From: an uncultured Prevotellaceae bacterium
GTDB lineage: Bacteria > Bacteroidota > Bacteroidia > Bacteroidales > Bacteroidaceae
Length of the DNA stretch: 56,794 nucleotides
Assembly (NCBI GenBank): GCA_900318775.1
Contig: ONLY01000017.1
Location: forward strand, 1 to 56,794
Direction of reading: 5' to 3'
A model generated the notes under the pieces. It did no database searches and had not been told where the DNA came from. It saw nothing but the letters and a program-made list of their open reading frames with translations. The translations under genes and the position numbers were made by a program. Numbering within the stretch: the first letter of the stretch is position 1; each line of letters begins with the position of its first letter. This document shows, piece after piece, positions 7,486 to 16,696 of this stretch.

Positions 7486-8820
7486 CTATTTTAAGTTTCC
7501 GCTCTCTCCGTCCGCAGCAGCGTTCCATACGGCCTGCGCCCACGCTGTTTCAAGATACGACAAGTCGTAGCGAGCAGCGTTCTTTGAATAGACTTCAAAA
7601 GGAATGGCCATCGAGATGCCACTGCACTGTGAAGGGATGACATACACACGGCTACCCGGTTCACCAAAACCATCCGGCTGAATAGCAGAATACCAGAAGT
7701 CCGTGGCTTGACAAGACACAAATGCATCCAGCTTCTCCTTCCATGGTCCATACTCGTTCTCAGGAAGCACCGTCTGCATCACCGCCTGCATATCCAGACA
7801 GTCAGGACTCACAGTCCCCCAGGTGCCATAGACAAAATAGTTGAGCAATGGCTGCTTGTCCAAGTCCATCAGTTGTGACTTGTATCGCTGCACAATCCCA
7901 CGCATCTCCGTTGCAAAATCCTCCAGTGCCTCCGTCTTGACCGCAGAAATCACAACACCATACAGCCTGTTATACAAATAAGCATTATAATAGGCAGAAA
8001 GCATCTGCTGGACAGGATCCTCCTTTTGGAACATGGCAGGAACCATCGTAGAGTAATCAGCGCCAGGACCCGGAATCTCCGCAGGCGAAGCAATGATGTA
8101 CTCCGTCGCATTCCGCAAGGCATAAGCCACCTCAATCGTCTGCATGGAACAAGCATCAAAAAACATGAAATCCACACCACCTTCTGCTTCTATCGCAGCA
8201 GCCATATCCTTGATTTCCATCTGATAGCCATCATTGACAAAGCTATTCTTTTGATTATCAAGGCCAAAAGAGCGTCTCTTGGCGGAAGTGCCACTTGTCT
8301 TATCTCCCGCATACGTAGAAGGAATCCACCCTGAAGCATGCGACCACATCAACAGTCCATAGCTCTCTGCCTTGTAACGCTGCTTCGTGTAATGAATGAA
8401 ATTTCTCAATTGATCTGCAGAGGAAGAATTGGCATCCTCCTTGTAGGTATAGACAGGAGTGAGATCAGCCAATCCTGTACCCTTCTGGTTCTTCTTCAGT
8501 TCGTAGATGCGAGGCAAGCCATTGTCATCCACATACAAAACAAGACGGTCTCCTGAAATATTATTCAAGCTTCTCCATCCTCGAAGAATCTCCGTGATAT
8601 CATTCCTTAGCTCAGGGCTTCCCAAAGAATTCTCCGCCACCATATACACCATGACAGTACGTCCATTCTCCGAACCTTCATCCGGTGTCTTTCCCGCATC
8701 GTCATCATCCTGAGCACAGGCTAAAAACAAACAAGTTGCAACAATGAAGAAAATCACTGTTGCAACTTTGCCACATATGCCTGTGAATACCGTTCTATAT
8801 GTCGGGATGCTATTTTTCAT
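7486..8820 (-). CDS. Clostripain-related (C11) cysteine peptidase lipoprotein
   Basis: A 444-residue member of peptidase family C11, whose members cleave after arginine or lysine. The catalytic pair is visible: His161 in MWSHASGW and Cys224 in FFDACSMQ. A membrane segment and lipobox (LFLAC, Cys35) followed by DDDDAG predict a surface or periplasmic lipoprotein. I chose the start at 8820 (MKNSIPTYRT) because it directly precedes the signal segment; it overlaps the stop of the upstream gene by 11 bases, suggesting translational coupling. An upstream start at 8868 is possible. Fragilysin-type activation by clostripain is known in Bacteroides, so a processing role for this protein is plausible but not shown. 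Confidence 0.87.
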   Translation of the reverse strand: MKNSIPTYRTVFTGICGKVATVIFFIVATCLFLACAQDDDDAGKTPDEGSENGRTVMVYMVAENSLGSPELRNDITEILRGWRSLNNISGDRLVLYVDDNGLPRIYELKKNQKGTGLADLTPVYTYKEDANSSSADQLRNFIHYTKQRYKAESYGLLMWSHASGWIPSTYAGDKTSGTSAKRRSFGLDNQKNSFVNDGYQMEIKDMAAAIEAEGGVDFMFFDACSMQTIEVAYALRNATEYIIASPAEIPGPGADYSTMVPAMFQKEDPVQQMLSAYYNAYLYNRLYGVVISAVKTEALEDFATEMRGIVQRYKSQLMDLDKQPLLNYFVYGTWGTVSPDCLDMQAVMQTVLPENEYGPWKEKLDAFVSCQATDFWYSAIQPDGFGEPGSRVYVIPSQCSGISMAIPFEVYSKNAARYDLSYLETAWAQAVWNAAADGESGNLK

Positions 8821-9247
8821 GCGAGAAAGAGTCCAAAGGGTGTTTAAAGCGGAAACGAGTATCATCAAGCATCACCACCCGTGTGTAAGAATTATCCAGG
8901 TAGCGTTTTTTAATCTTGTAATACTTCTTGGAAATCTTCTTGCGTTTCGAAGAATAAAAGACGCATGCAGTCTGATACCTTCGCTGAAGAGTCCCCTCCA
9001 TATACTCCTTGAGCTGAATGCTGAACTCAGAACGGAAAGGCAAGAACTTTGTTTTTCTTTCCAAGTCGATGCTATCAATCTCTTGAATGGACGTGATATA
9101 GACCATCGAATCCGTCAGTTGCTGGCACACGCCAAAGAGATAGACCTTGCCTCGTCCTTTCCCGTTAGACTCAGGCTTAGACTTGGCCATTGACGTCAGT
9201 GTCATCAACAGCATGAATGCCCATATAATCGTTCTTCTCATCCTCAT
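8810..9247 (-). CDS. Small exported protein of unknown function
   Basis: A 145-residue protein with a clear signal peptide (RRTIIWAFMLLMTLTSMA) followed by a short, very basic mature part (SKRKKISKKYYKIKKRYLDN around 103-122). I do not recognise a family. It is the first gene of the PqqD/HprK/S26/C11 cassette, 39 bases after the end of rpoD, and its last codons overlap the clostripain start. Starts at 9247 and 9241 are both possible. A mature, basic, exported protein next to an Arg/Lys-specific protease could be its substrate or partner; that is inference. Confidence 0.7.
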   Translation of the reverse strand: MRMRRTIIWAFMLLMTLTSMAKSKPESNGKGRGKVYLFGVCQQLTDSMVYITSIQEIDSIDLERKTKFLPFRSEFSIQLKEYMEGTLQRRYQTACVFYSSKRKKISKKYYKIKKRYLDNSYTRVVMLDDTRFRFKHPLDSFSHEK

Positions 9248-9286
9248 ATCATAGTTTGTTCATCACCAGACACTTCCGGAGTCTGT

Positions 9287-10156
9287 TTATCCCAAATAAG
9301 TCTTCAGCAAACGGCTCTTAGACTGAGAGCGCAAGCGGCGAATCGCCTTTTCCTTGATTTGGCGAACACGTTCACGAGTAAGATTGAAGCGGTCTCCAAT
9401 CTCCTCCAGCGTCTTTTCAGGTTCGCCCAAACCGAAGAACATCTTGATGATTTCCTTTTCACGAGTTGTCAGCGTGTCCAGTGCACGCTCAATCTCCCGC
9501 TGTAAAGACTCAGTCACCAACGTCTTGTCGGCAGAAGGAGAATCTGGGTTGCTGAGAATATCCAAAAGACTGTTGTCCTCACCTTCCACGAAAGGTGCGT
9601 CCACACTGATGTGGCGACCGCTCACCTTCATGGTGTCAGCCACCTTATCGACAGGCAGATCCAGTTGAGCCGCCAACTCCTCAGGAGAAGGGCGACGCTC
9701 GTTCTCTTGCTCGAATTTTGAGAAAGCCTTACCAATCTTGTTGAGCGAACCCACCTGGTTCAAAGGAAGGCGCACGATACGGCTCTGCTCAGCCAAAGCC
9801 TGCAAGATGCTTTGACGGATCCACCATACCGCATAAGAGATAAACTTAAAGCCACGAGTTTCATCAAACTTCTCTGCAGCCTTGATGAGACCGAGGTTGC
9901 CCTCATTAATCAAGTCTGGCAAACTCAAGCCCTGATTCTGGTACTGTTTCGCCACAGACACGACGAAACGAAGGTTTGCCCTCGTCAACTTCTCCAATGC
10001 TCTCCGGCCTTCCACACCACCCTTACGGATTTTGGCGGCCAGTTCAACTTCTTCTTCTACGGTGATTAACTCCTCACGACCAATTTCCTGCAAGTACTTG
10101 TCCAAGGAAGCACTTTCACGGTTCGTGATTGACTTAGTGATTTTTAATTGTCTCAT
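9287..10156 (-). CDS. rpoD: RNA polymerase primary sigma factor
   Basis: The 289-residue housekeeping sigma factor of the short Bacteroidetes type, lacking the long region 1.1 and non-conserved insert of E. coli sigma-70. Region 1.2 begins at [10 protein letters not shown], region 2 contains [20 protein letters not shown] and [13 protein letters not shown], region 3 [16 protein letters not shown], and region 4 ends with the helix-turn-helix [20 protein letters not shown]. It directs core polymerase to TTTG / TAnnTTTG promoters, of which this window shows many. Its own promoter is visible just upstream, divergent from the AAA ATPase promoter. Confidence 0.98.
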   Translation of the reverse strand: MRQLKITKSITNRESASLDKYLQEIGREELITVEEEVELAAKIRKGGVEGRRALEKLTRANLRFVVSVAKQYQNQGLSLPDLINEGNLGLIKAAEKFDETRGFKFISYAVWWIRQSILQALAEQSRIVRLPLNQVGSLNKIGKAFSKFEQENERRPSPEELAAQLDLPVDKVADTMKVSGRHISVDAPFVEGEDNSLLDILSNPDSPSADKTLVTESLQREIERALDTLTTREKEIIKMFFGLGEPEKTLEEIGDRFNLTRERVRQIKEKAIRRLRSQSKSRLLKTYLG

Positions 10157-10178
10157 ACGAATGCGTCAAAAAAGCGTG

Positions 10179-10209
10179 CAAATATAGTGTCTTTTCCTTA
10201 AAGAGTCAA
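10179..10209 (-). promoter_or_regulatory. rpoD promoter
   Basis: Reading leftward: TTG at 10209-10207, exactly 20 bases, then TATATTTG at 10186-10179. This is a textbook Bacteroidetes -33/-7 pair. Transcription would start near 10173, about 17 bases before the rpoD start codon, leaving almost no leader. Confidence 0.75.
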
Positions 10210-10256
10210 GAATTTTATACTTTTTTTTCAAAAAAAGCATTTTTTGCAAAGTCAAG

Positions 10257-10288
10257 TTTGCAGTTTACAAATAAAAGCTCTATTTTTG
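10257..10288 (+). promoter_or_regulatory. Promoter of the AAA ATPase gene
   Basis: TTTG at 10257-10260, 20 bases, then TATTTTTG at 10281-10288, followed by CA. Transcription would start near 10295, giving a leader of about 115 bases before the ATPase start codon at 10410. It is divergent from the rpoD promoter only about 50 bases away. Confidence 0.75.
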
Positions 10289-10409
10289 CAGCAACTTTCG
10301 TCACGTGTACATTTTTGTCCGCGCGAAACCGGTGCCCTTCTGTTTGCCCCCTATGGCAACAGCCAAGACCAGCACAAAGTCAAAGACACTTTAAAACCAA
10401 ATCAAAGAC

Positions 10410-11591
10410 ATGGAATCTTTTTTCCGGACACATGCTTATTTAGTTGAGCATCTGAAAGCTCCCGTGCGTCGTGACTTGATGGACGAGATCAATTGGAAAG
10501 ACCGCATGATTGGCATCAAAGGTGCTCGCGGCGTGGGTAAGACCACATTCCTGCTGCAATATGCTAAAGAGCATTTCTCTCCGTACGACCATTCGTGTCT
10601 GTACATCAACACTAACAACTTTTACGTCCAAAATGTCGGCATTACAGAGTTCGCCGGCGAGTTTTATCATTCAGGCGGTAAGGTGTTGCTCATCGACCAA
10701 GTGTTTAAGCAGCCTGACTGGAGTGCCCAATTGCGCGAATGTTATGACCGCTACCCAGGCTTGAAGATTGTTTTCACGGGTTCTCCCGTGATGCGTCTGA
10801 AAGAAGAGAACCCAGAGTTGAACGGCATTGTAAAATCATACAATCTGCGAGGCTTCTCTTTCCGCGAGTTCTTAAATCTCTCTACGGGTTTACAGCTGCG
10901 TTCATACACACTTGACGAAATCATATCTAACCACCAGCAGATTGCCACCGACATTTTCAGTCAGGTCAATCCCCGCGAGTATTTCCAAGCCTATCTTCAC
11001 CACGGATTCTATCCTTTCTTCCTGGACAAGGCCAACTACAGCGAGAACCTGTTGAAAAACATGAACATGATGATTGAGGTCGATATTCTGCTCGTCAAGC
11101 AGATAGAGCTCAAGTATCTGGCAAAAATCAAGCAACTATTCTATATGCTCACCACCAGCGGCAGCAGCGTTCCCAATGTCAGTCAGTTGGCACAGGAACT
11201 CGGCATGAGCCGTGCGACCGTGATGCATTACATCAAATATCTGGAAGAGGCCCGTCTGGTCAACATGATTTATGGCAAGGGAGACGAGTTCCCCAAGAAG
11301 CCAGCCCGTGTGCTGCTCCACAACTCCAACCTGATGTACAGCTTCTATCCCCGTTGTTTCGACGAGCATGATGTGCTGGAGACCTTCTTCTGCAACACGC
11401 TCTGGAAAGACCACAAGGTGAACAAGCATGGCAACCTCTGCTCCTTCCTCGTGGACGAGCAGGTGGAATTCAAGATTGCTGAGCACAGCACCAAGTTGAA
11501 GAGCAAGGCCAAAGCCCTCTACGCAGTCAACCAGTGTGACATCGGTGAAGGCAACCAGATTCCTCTTTGGCTTTTCGGGTTCCTTTATTAA
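10410..11591 (+). CDS. AAA family ATPase with DUF4143 domain
   Basis: A 393-residue ATPase of the AAA_14/DUF4143 type, widespread in Bacteroidales and archaea and often strain-variable. The P-loop is GARGVGKTT (38-46), the Walker B strand is VLLIDQV (about 92-98), and the arginine-finger region follows in VFTGSP. A winged-helix-like segment (LAQELGMSRATVMHYIKYLE, about 261-280) precedes the C-terminal DUF4143 domain, which ends in a basic, nuclease-like stretch (LVDEQVEFKI). The cellular role is not known; links to toxin-antitoxin or DNA processing have been proposed for the family. It has its own promoter and stands alone. Confidence 0.88.
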   Translation: MESFFRTHAYLVEHLKAPVRRDLMDEINWKDRMIGIKGARGVGKTTFLLQYAKEHFSPYDHSCLYINTNNFYVQNVGITEFAGEFYHSGGKVLLIDQVFKQPDWSAQLRECYDRYPGLKIVFTGSPVMRLKEENPELNGIVKSYNLRGFSFREFLNLSTGLQLRSYTLDEIISNHQQIATDIFSQVNPREYFQAYLHHGFYPFFLDKANYSENLLKNMNMMIEVDILLVKQIELKYLAKIKQLFYMLTTSGSSVPNVSQLAQELGMSRATVMHYIKYLEEARLVNMIYGKGDEFPKKPARVLLHNSNLMYSFYPRCFDEHDVLETFFCNTLWKDHKVNKHGNLCSFLVDEQVEFKIAEHSTKLKSKAKALYAVNQCDIGEGNQIPLWLFGFLY

Positions 11592-11593
11592 TA

Positions 11594-11687
11594 TATAATG
11601 TATAATTTACAATTTATAATAGCCATGCGGGATGTTTGGTAATTGACAATTGATAATTGAGAATTGACAATTTTGCCATGCGGGATG
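11594..11687. repeat. Left arm of the S23 cassette (heptads plus core)
   Basis: The order is four 7-base units (TATAATG, TATAATT, TACAATT, TATAATA; 11594-11621), a core GCCATGCGGGATG (11622-11634), four more heptads (AATTGAC, AATTGAT, AATTGAG, AATTGAC; 11641-11668), and a second identical core (11675-11687). Bases 11618-11637 match the reverse complement of 12084-12103 at 17 of 20 positions. The arm starts just after the ATPase stop codon. Confidence 0.8.
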
Positions 11688-11719
11688 CACGCATACAATA
11701 AAGCAAAAAGCATATCCGG

Positions 11720-12082
11720 ATGAAAGAGGAAAACATCATTAAAGACAAGAGTTTTGCCTTTGCTATGAGAATTGTAAAATTATACAATTATCTCACAAAA
11801 GAGAAGAAGGAATTTGTGCTGTCAGAGCAAGTTATTCGCTCTGGCACGAGCATCGGAGCAAATATCAGAGAAGCGTTAGCTGGGCAGACCAAGCCCATGT
11901 TTGTAGCGAAACTAAACATTGCTCTCTGTGAAGCTAACGAGACTGACTACTGGATTGATTTGTTGAATGCCACAGAATATTTGGCAGACAACGAAATACA
12001 GACCTTGAAGGAAGAATGTGTTGAATTGATCAAATTACTAACATCAATCATCAAGAAAACACGTGAAAACCTAAAGGACTAA
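11720..12082 (+). CDS. Four helix bundle protein (S23 / 23S rRNA IVS protein family)
   Basis: A 120-residue member of the four-helix-bundle family first found inside intervening sequences of 23S rRNA genes (TIGR02436, S23). The conserved pieces are AMRIVKLYNYL near 15-25, VRSGTSIGANIREAL-like (VIRSGTSIGANIREAL, 38-53), KLNIALCEANETDYWIDLL (about 64-82) and ELIKLLTSIIKKTREN. Here it is not in an rRNA gene but between an ATPase and nifJ, framed by inverted heptad arrays and cores. That context suggests a small mobile or amplified cassette. Biochemical role unknown; the family forms pentamers and may bind nucleic acid. Confidence 0.9.
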   Translation: MKEENIIKDKSFAFAMRIVKLYNYLTKEKKEFVLSEQVIRSGTSIGANIREALAGQTKPMFVAKLNIALCEANETDYWIDLLNATEYLADNEIQTLKEECVELIKLLTSIIKKTRENLKD

Positions 12083-12083
12083 A

Positions 12084-12134
12084 AAACACGCCGAATGGCT
12101 ATTCTACATTATACACTATAAATTATATATTATC
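12084..12134. repeat. Right arm of the S23 cassette (inverted core plus heptads)
   Basis: Bases 12084-12103 are the inverted counterpart of 11618-11637 (3 mismatches in 20), followed by four heptads CATTATA, CACTATA, AATTATA, TATTATC (12107-12134) that mirror those of the left arm. The arm ends five bases before the nifJ start codon, so it replaces whatever leader nifJ once had there. Confidence 0.75.
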
Positions 12135-12139
12135 AAATT

Positions 12140-15100
12140 ATGGGTAAAGAAAAAAAGTTTATCACTTGTGATGGTAACACCGCAGCCGCTCATGTAGCCT
12201 ACATGTTCTCTGAGGTGGCAGCCATCTACCCCATCACTCCATCATCTCCTATGGCAGAGCATGTGGACGAGTGGGCAGTTGCAGGTCGCAAGAATCTCTT
12301 TGGCGACACAGTTCTTGTACAGGAAATGCAGTCAGAGGCAGGTGCAGCAGGTGCTGTACACGGTTCTCTCCAGGCAGGTGCGCTCACAACCACCTTCACT
12401 GCATCTCAGGGTCTTCTCCTGATGATTCCTAACATGTACAAGATTGCTGGTGAGCTGCTTCCTTCAGTCTTCCACGTTTCTGCACGTACCGTTGCCAGCC
12501 ACTCACTTTGTATCTTCGGTGACCACGGTGACGTGATGGCTTGCCGCCAGACAGGTTTCGCTATGCTTTGCGAAGGTTCTGTACAGGAAGTGATGGACCT
12601 CTCAGCTGTTGCTCACTTGGCAGCATTGGAAACTCGCGTTCCATTCATCAACTTCTTCGACGGTTTCCGCACTTCTCACGAGTACCACAAGATTGAGGAG
12701 ATGGACATGGAAGACATCCGTCCTCTCGTGCCAATGGACAAGGTGGCAGAGTTCCGTTCTCGCGCCCTCTCTCCAGAGCATCCTGAAGCAAAGGGTATGG
12801 CTGAGAACCCAGAGACCTTCTTCGCACACCGCGAGTCTTGCAACCCCTTCTACGATGAAGTTCCTGCAGTGGTTGAGAAGTACATGGCTGAAATCTCCAA
12901 GATTACAGGTCGTGAGTATAAGCCATTCACCTACTACGGCGCAGAAGACGCTACCGACGTAATCATCCTGATGGGTTCTGCCACTGAGGCAGCTCGTGAG
13001 GCTATCGACTACGCGAACGCCAACGGCAAGAAGTACGGTATGGTGTCAGTACACCTCTATCGTCCATTCTCTGTAGAGCGTCTGCTTGCTGCTGTTCCAA
13101 AGAGCGTGAAGCGCATCGCTGTGCTTGACCGCACGAAGGAGCCAGGTGCTAACGGCGAACCTCTCTACCTCGACGTGAAGGATGCCTTCTACGGTCAGGA
13201 GAACGCTCCTCTCATCATCGGTGGCCGCTATGGTCTCGGTTCTGCAGACGTAACTCCTACGATGATTCTCACCGTTTACAAGAACCTTGAACTCCCAGAG
13301 CCCAAGAATCACTTCACCCTCGGTATCGTCGATGACGTTACCTTCCGTTCACTTCCTATCGAAGAGGAAATGGCACTCGGTGGCGAAGGCATCTTCGAGG
13401 CTAAGTTCTTCGGTCTGGGTGCAGACGGTACTGTAGGTGCCAACAAGAACTCAGTGAAGATTATCGGTGACAACACTAACAAGTACTGCCAGGCTTACTT
13501 CTCTTATGACTCTAAGAAGTCAGGTGGTTTCACTTGCTCACACCTCCGTTTCGGAGACACGCCAATCCGTTCCACTTACCAGATTAAGACTCCTAACTTC
13601 GTGGCATGCCACGTGCAGGCTTACCTCCGCATGTACGACGTGCTCCGTGGTCTTCGTCAGAACGGTCAGTTCCTCCTCAACACCATCTTCGAGGGTGAGG
13701 AACTCGTGAACTTCCTGCCCAACAACGTGAAGAAGTACTTCGCAGAGAAGAACATCACCGTTTACTATATCAACGCTACCAAGATTGCACAGGAGATTGG
13801 TTTGGGCAACCGCACCAACACCATCCTTCAGTCAGCATTCTTCCGCATCACAGAGGTCATTCCTGTTGAGCTCGCAGTTGAGCAGATGAAGAAGGCCATC
13901 GTGAAGTCTTACGGAAAGAAGGGTGAAGACGTTGTGAACATGAACTACGCAGCCGTTGACCGCGGTGGCGAGTACAAGAAGCTCGACGTTGATCCAGCAT
14001 GGAAGAACCTCCCAGCTGATCCTGTTGAGGCTAACGACGATCCAGAATTCATCAACAAGCTCGTGCGTCCTATCAACGCACAGAACGGTGACCTCCTTCC
14101 CGTTTCAGCCTACAAGGGCTACGAAGACGGTATGTGGGAGCAGGGCACAGCTGCTTACGAGAAGCGTGGTGTGTCTGCCTTCGTTCCTACTTGGGACAGC
14201 GAGAACTGTATCCAGTGTAACAAGTGTGCCTTCGTTTGTCCTCACGCAGCCATCCGCCCATTCGTTATGGACGAGAAGGAAGCCGCAGGCATCGACGCTG
14301 CTAAGCTCGACATGCTGGCTCCTGCACAGCTCAAGGGCATGAAGTTCCGCATGCAGGTGAGCGTCATGGACTGTCTCGGTTGCGGCAACTGTGTGGATGT
14401 ATGTCCAGGCAAGAAGGGCAACAAGGCTCTCAAGATGGTTCCTCTGCAGGGCGAGCTCGGCGAGGCAAAGAACTGGGACTACTGCGTGAAGAACGTGGCC
14501 AGCAAGCAAGACCTCATCGACTACAAGGCCAACCCACGTGTGAGCCAGTTCGCCACTCCACTCTTCGAGTTCTCAGGTGCATGCTCCGGTTGCGGTGAGA
14601 CTCCTTACGTGAAGTTGATTTCTCAGCTCTTCGGTGACCGTCAGATGGTAGCTAACGCAACAGGTTGCTCATCTATCTACTCAGGTTCTATCCCATCTAC
14701 TCCATACACCAAGAACGCTAAGGGTCAGGGCCCAGCATGGTCTAACTCTTTGTTCGAGGACTTCTGCGAATACGGTCTGGGTATGGCCATCGCCAACAAG
14801 AAGATGCGTGCCCGCATCGTAGCTCTCCTCAACGAGGCTTGCGCTCAGGAAGGCACTCCTGCTGAGTTCAAGGCAGCCGCTGAAGAGTGGATCGCAGGCA
14901 AGGACAACGCAGACGCTTCAAAGGCAGCAGCAGCTAAGCTCGCTCCAGCCATCGAGGCAGGTCGCAACGCTGGTTGCCCCATCTGCAAGCAGCTCTCCGA
15001 GCTTTCTCACTACCTCGTGAAGCGCAGCCAGTGGATCATCGGTGGTGACGGTGCTTCTTACGATATTGGCTACGGTGGTCTTGACCACGCACTTGCATCT

Positions 15101-15694
15101 GGCGAGGACATCAACATCTTCGTGATCGATACTGAGGTTTACTCTAACACTGGTGGCCAGTCTTCAAAGGCAACTCCAATCGGTGCTATCGCTCAGTTCG
15201 CAGCAGGTGGTAAGCGCATCACCAAGAAAGACCTCGGTCTCATGCAGTCAACTTATGGCTATGTATATGTGGCTCAAGTAGCAATGGGTGCCGACAACGC
15301 ACAGTGTCTCAAGGCTCTCCGCGAGGCAGAGGCTTATCCAGGCCCATCACTCGTCATCGCTTACGCTCCATGTATCAACCACGGCTTGAAGGCTAAGGGC
15401 GGCATGGGTAAGTCACAGGCTGAGGAAGCAAAGGCAGTTGAGTGCGGTTACTGGCACCTCTGGCGTTTCGACCCACGTCTCGCAGAGGAAGGCAAGAACC
15501 CATTCCAGCTCGACTCCAAGGCTCCAAACTGGGATAACTTCCAGGCATTCCTCGACGGTGAGGTTCGTTACCTCTCTCTCAAGAAGGTACGTCCAACCGA
15601 GGCTCAGGAGCTCTTCGACGCAGCCAAGAAGGCAGCACAGCACCGCTACGCCACTTACGTTCGCATGAGCAAGATTGACTACTCAGCTGAATAA
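12140..15694 (+). CDS. nifJ: Pyruvate:ferredoxin (flavodoxin) oxidoreductase
   Basis: A 1184-residue single-chain PFOR, full length. It converts pyruvate and CoA to acetyl-CoA and CO2 and passes electrons to ferredoxin or flavodoxin, a central step in anaerobic metabolism. In order: the pyrimidine-binding half (ITPSSPMAEHVDEWA near 34-48), the CoA/transketolase-C-like domain, two 4Fe-4S clusters (CIQCNKCAFVCP from about 690, CLGCGNCVDVCPG from about 745), and the TPP pyrophosphate domain with the third cluster cysteines (CSGCGET), GGDGASYDIGYGG (near 968) and TEVYSNTGGQSSKA. Strongly biased codons suggest high expression. A duplicate of its 3' end lies 1.2 kb downstream. Confidence 0.98.
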   Translation: MGKEKKFITCDGNTAAAHVAYMFSEVAAIYPITPSSPMAEHVDEWAVAGRKNLFGDTVLVQEMQSEAGAAGAVHGSLQAGALTTTFTASQGLLLMIPNMYKIAGELLPSVFHVSARTVASHSLCIFGDHGDVMACRQTGFAMLCEGSVQEVMDLSAVAHLAALETRVPFINFFDGFRTSHEYHKIEEMDMEDIRPLVPMDKVAEFRSRALSPEHPEAKGMAENPETFFAHRESCNPFYDEVPAVVEKYMAEISKITGREYKPFTYYGAEDATDVIILMGSATEAAREAIDYANANGKKYGMVSVHLYRPFSVERLLAAVPKSVKRIAVLDRTKEPGANGEPLYLDVKDAFYGQENAPLIIGGRYGLGSADVTPTMILTVYKNLELPEPKNHFTLGIVDDVTFRSLPIEEEMALGGEGIFEAKFFGLGADGTVGANKNSVKIIGDNTNKYCQAYFSYDSKKSGGFTCSHLRFGDTPIRSTYQIKTPNFVACHVQAYLRMYDVLRGLRQNGQFLLNTIFEGEELVNFLPNNVKKYFAEKNITVYYINATKIAQEIGLGNRTNTILQSAFFRITEVIPVELAVEQMKKAIVKSYGKKGEDVVNMNYAAVDRGGEYKKLDVDPAWKNLPADPVEANDDPEFINKLVRPINAQNGDLLPVSAYKGYEDGMWEQGTAAYEKRGVSAFVPTWDSENCIQCNKCAFVCPHAAIRPFVMDEKEAAGIDAAKLDMLAPAQLKGMKFRMQVSVMDCLGCGNCVDVCPGKKGNKALKMVPLQGELGEAKNWDYCVKNVASKQDLIDYKANPRVSQFATPLFEFSGACSGCGETPYVKLISQLFGDRQMVANATGCSSIYSGSIPSTPYTKNAKGQGPAWSNSLFEDFCEYGLGMAIANKKMRARIVALLNEACAQEGTPAEFKAAAEEWIAGKDNADASKAAAAKLAPAIEAGRNAGCPICKQLSELSHYLVKRSQWIIGGDGASYDIGYGGLDHALASGEDINIFVIDTEVYSNTGGQSSKATPIGAIAQFAAGGKRITKKDLGLMQSTYGYVYVAQVAMGADNAQCLKALREAEAYPGPSLVIAYAPCINHGLKAKGGMGKSQAEEAKAVECGYWHLWRFDPRLAEEGKNPFQLDSKAPNWDNFQAFLDGEVRYLSLKKVRPTEAQELFDAAKKAAQHRYATYVRMSKIDYSAE

Positions 15695-15710
15695 TAAGGA
15701 AATCATAATA

Positions 15711-15743
15711 AGCGGAAAAGGAGACGCAATCTCCTTTTCCGCT
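15711..15743 (+). terminator. nifJ terminator (first)
   Basis: A perfect 14-base stem: AGCGGAAAAGGAGA at 15711-15724 and its complement at 15730-15743, with loop CGCAA. It begins 16 bases after the nifJ stop. The T-run after it is short. It lies within a longer reading frame that would begin with TTG at 15675, which is one reason to place the next gene's start later. Confidence 0.75.
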
Positions 15744-15770
15744 TTATCATTACTCCAATCAACGGCATAT

Positions 15771-16646
15771 ATGAGAAACCATAAACGACAATTTGTAGAG
15801 AGAAGAACATATAATCTTTATTCCACTCCACTTTATCAGAGATACCAAGAATATCATACACCCACTTATCCACAGATTGGTCGGAGAAAAGAAACCGAGT
15901 TTCAAGTACGTTATCATCAAAACCGTTTTTATCTTCTCAAAGAAAAGAAAGTAATATTGGATGGAAACGGATATGCCAAACTTCATGTATTAATAAAGGC
16001 TTTGTATTGGAACGATGAAGGAGAATGTCTCATCTTCCTTTCTAAAGATGGGCATATGGGAGGTATTTATAATCTCATACAAGAGAAATGGATTCTTGAA
16101 AATATCAAGTGTGAGAGAGTTAAAGTTGTTGAATCAATAAAAGACGAATGGGATTCTTATGAGAAAAAGACAAATATTATAGAGTTTATCGATTTTACAG
16201 CTAAATCTATAATGTTGTATTCTACAGCCAAAGGTATCATCTTTGGTCCTCAAACTTTCCAAGATATTGAATTTTGTGATTTTGGTTATATAATAAATGA
16301 AGAGTTTATCTTAGAATACAATGGTTACACTTTCAATCTTCATGGCTACGAAAGCATTAGCTATAAAAACGGATACGAAATCTATCTTAATCCTGAAAAC
16401 AACCAATATGTAGTTTTATGTTATGAGAGAGGAGGTGGTATATTTAAAGAAGAAGATGGGGATGACTATTGTTTACGCATGAATATAAATGGCGATTTAA
16501 TAGTGTTTGACAAAAGAAGAAAAGAATTAACAATTCACAAAGATTATGAACGTGCCAATATATGGTCTAATGAAGATTTAAACGAAGCATACAAAACCGC
16601 TTTTGAAGATGACCCTACGGCAATGTGGAATGTTGATGACTTATAA
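15771..16646 (+). CDS. Hypothetical protein, AT-rich orphan gene
   Basis: A 291-residue soluble protein with no signal peptide and no family I recognise. The start at 15771 (MRNHKRQFVERRTYNLYS) is preferred because the longer frame opens with TTG inside nifJ and runs through its terminator. The protein is rich in aromatic residues, with many short beta-strand-like stretches (FILEYNGYTFNLHGYES, NNQYVVLCYERGGG), reminiscent of repeat propellers or WG-repeat proteins, though no clean repeat is evident. Base composition is far more AT-rich than nifJ. It and the next gene sit between the intact nifJ and a second nifJ 3' end, so they were probably acquired together. A toxin/immunity role is one possibility, unsupported by motifs. 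Confidence 0.65.
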   Translation: MRNHKRQFVERRTYNLYSTPLYQRYQEYHTPTYPQIGRRKETEFQVRYHQNRFYLLKEKKVILDGNGYAKLHVLIKALYWNDEGECLIFLSKDGHMGGIYNLIQEKWILENIKCERVKVVESIKDEWDSYEKKTNIIEFIDFTAKSIMLYSTAKGIIFGPQTFQDIEFCDFGYIINEEFILEYNGYTFNLHGYESISYKNGYEIYLNPENNQYVVLCYERGGGIFKEEDGDDYCLRMNINGDLIVFDKRRKELTIHKDYERANIWSNEDLNEAYKTAFEDDPTAMWNVDDL

Positions 16647-16696
16647 TATTATTGTATGAACATTCAGCATTATAAAATGGAATCCAAATAAAGAAA

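Noticed and set aside
15675..15770. N-terminal extension of the AT-rich orphan gene from a TTG inside nifJ
   Set aside because: It would translate through the perfect nifJ terminator and overlap nifJ; the ATG at 15771 is more natural.
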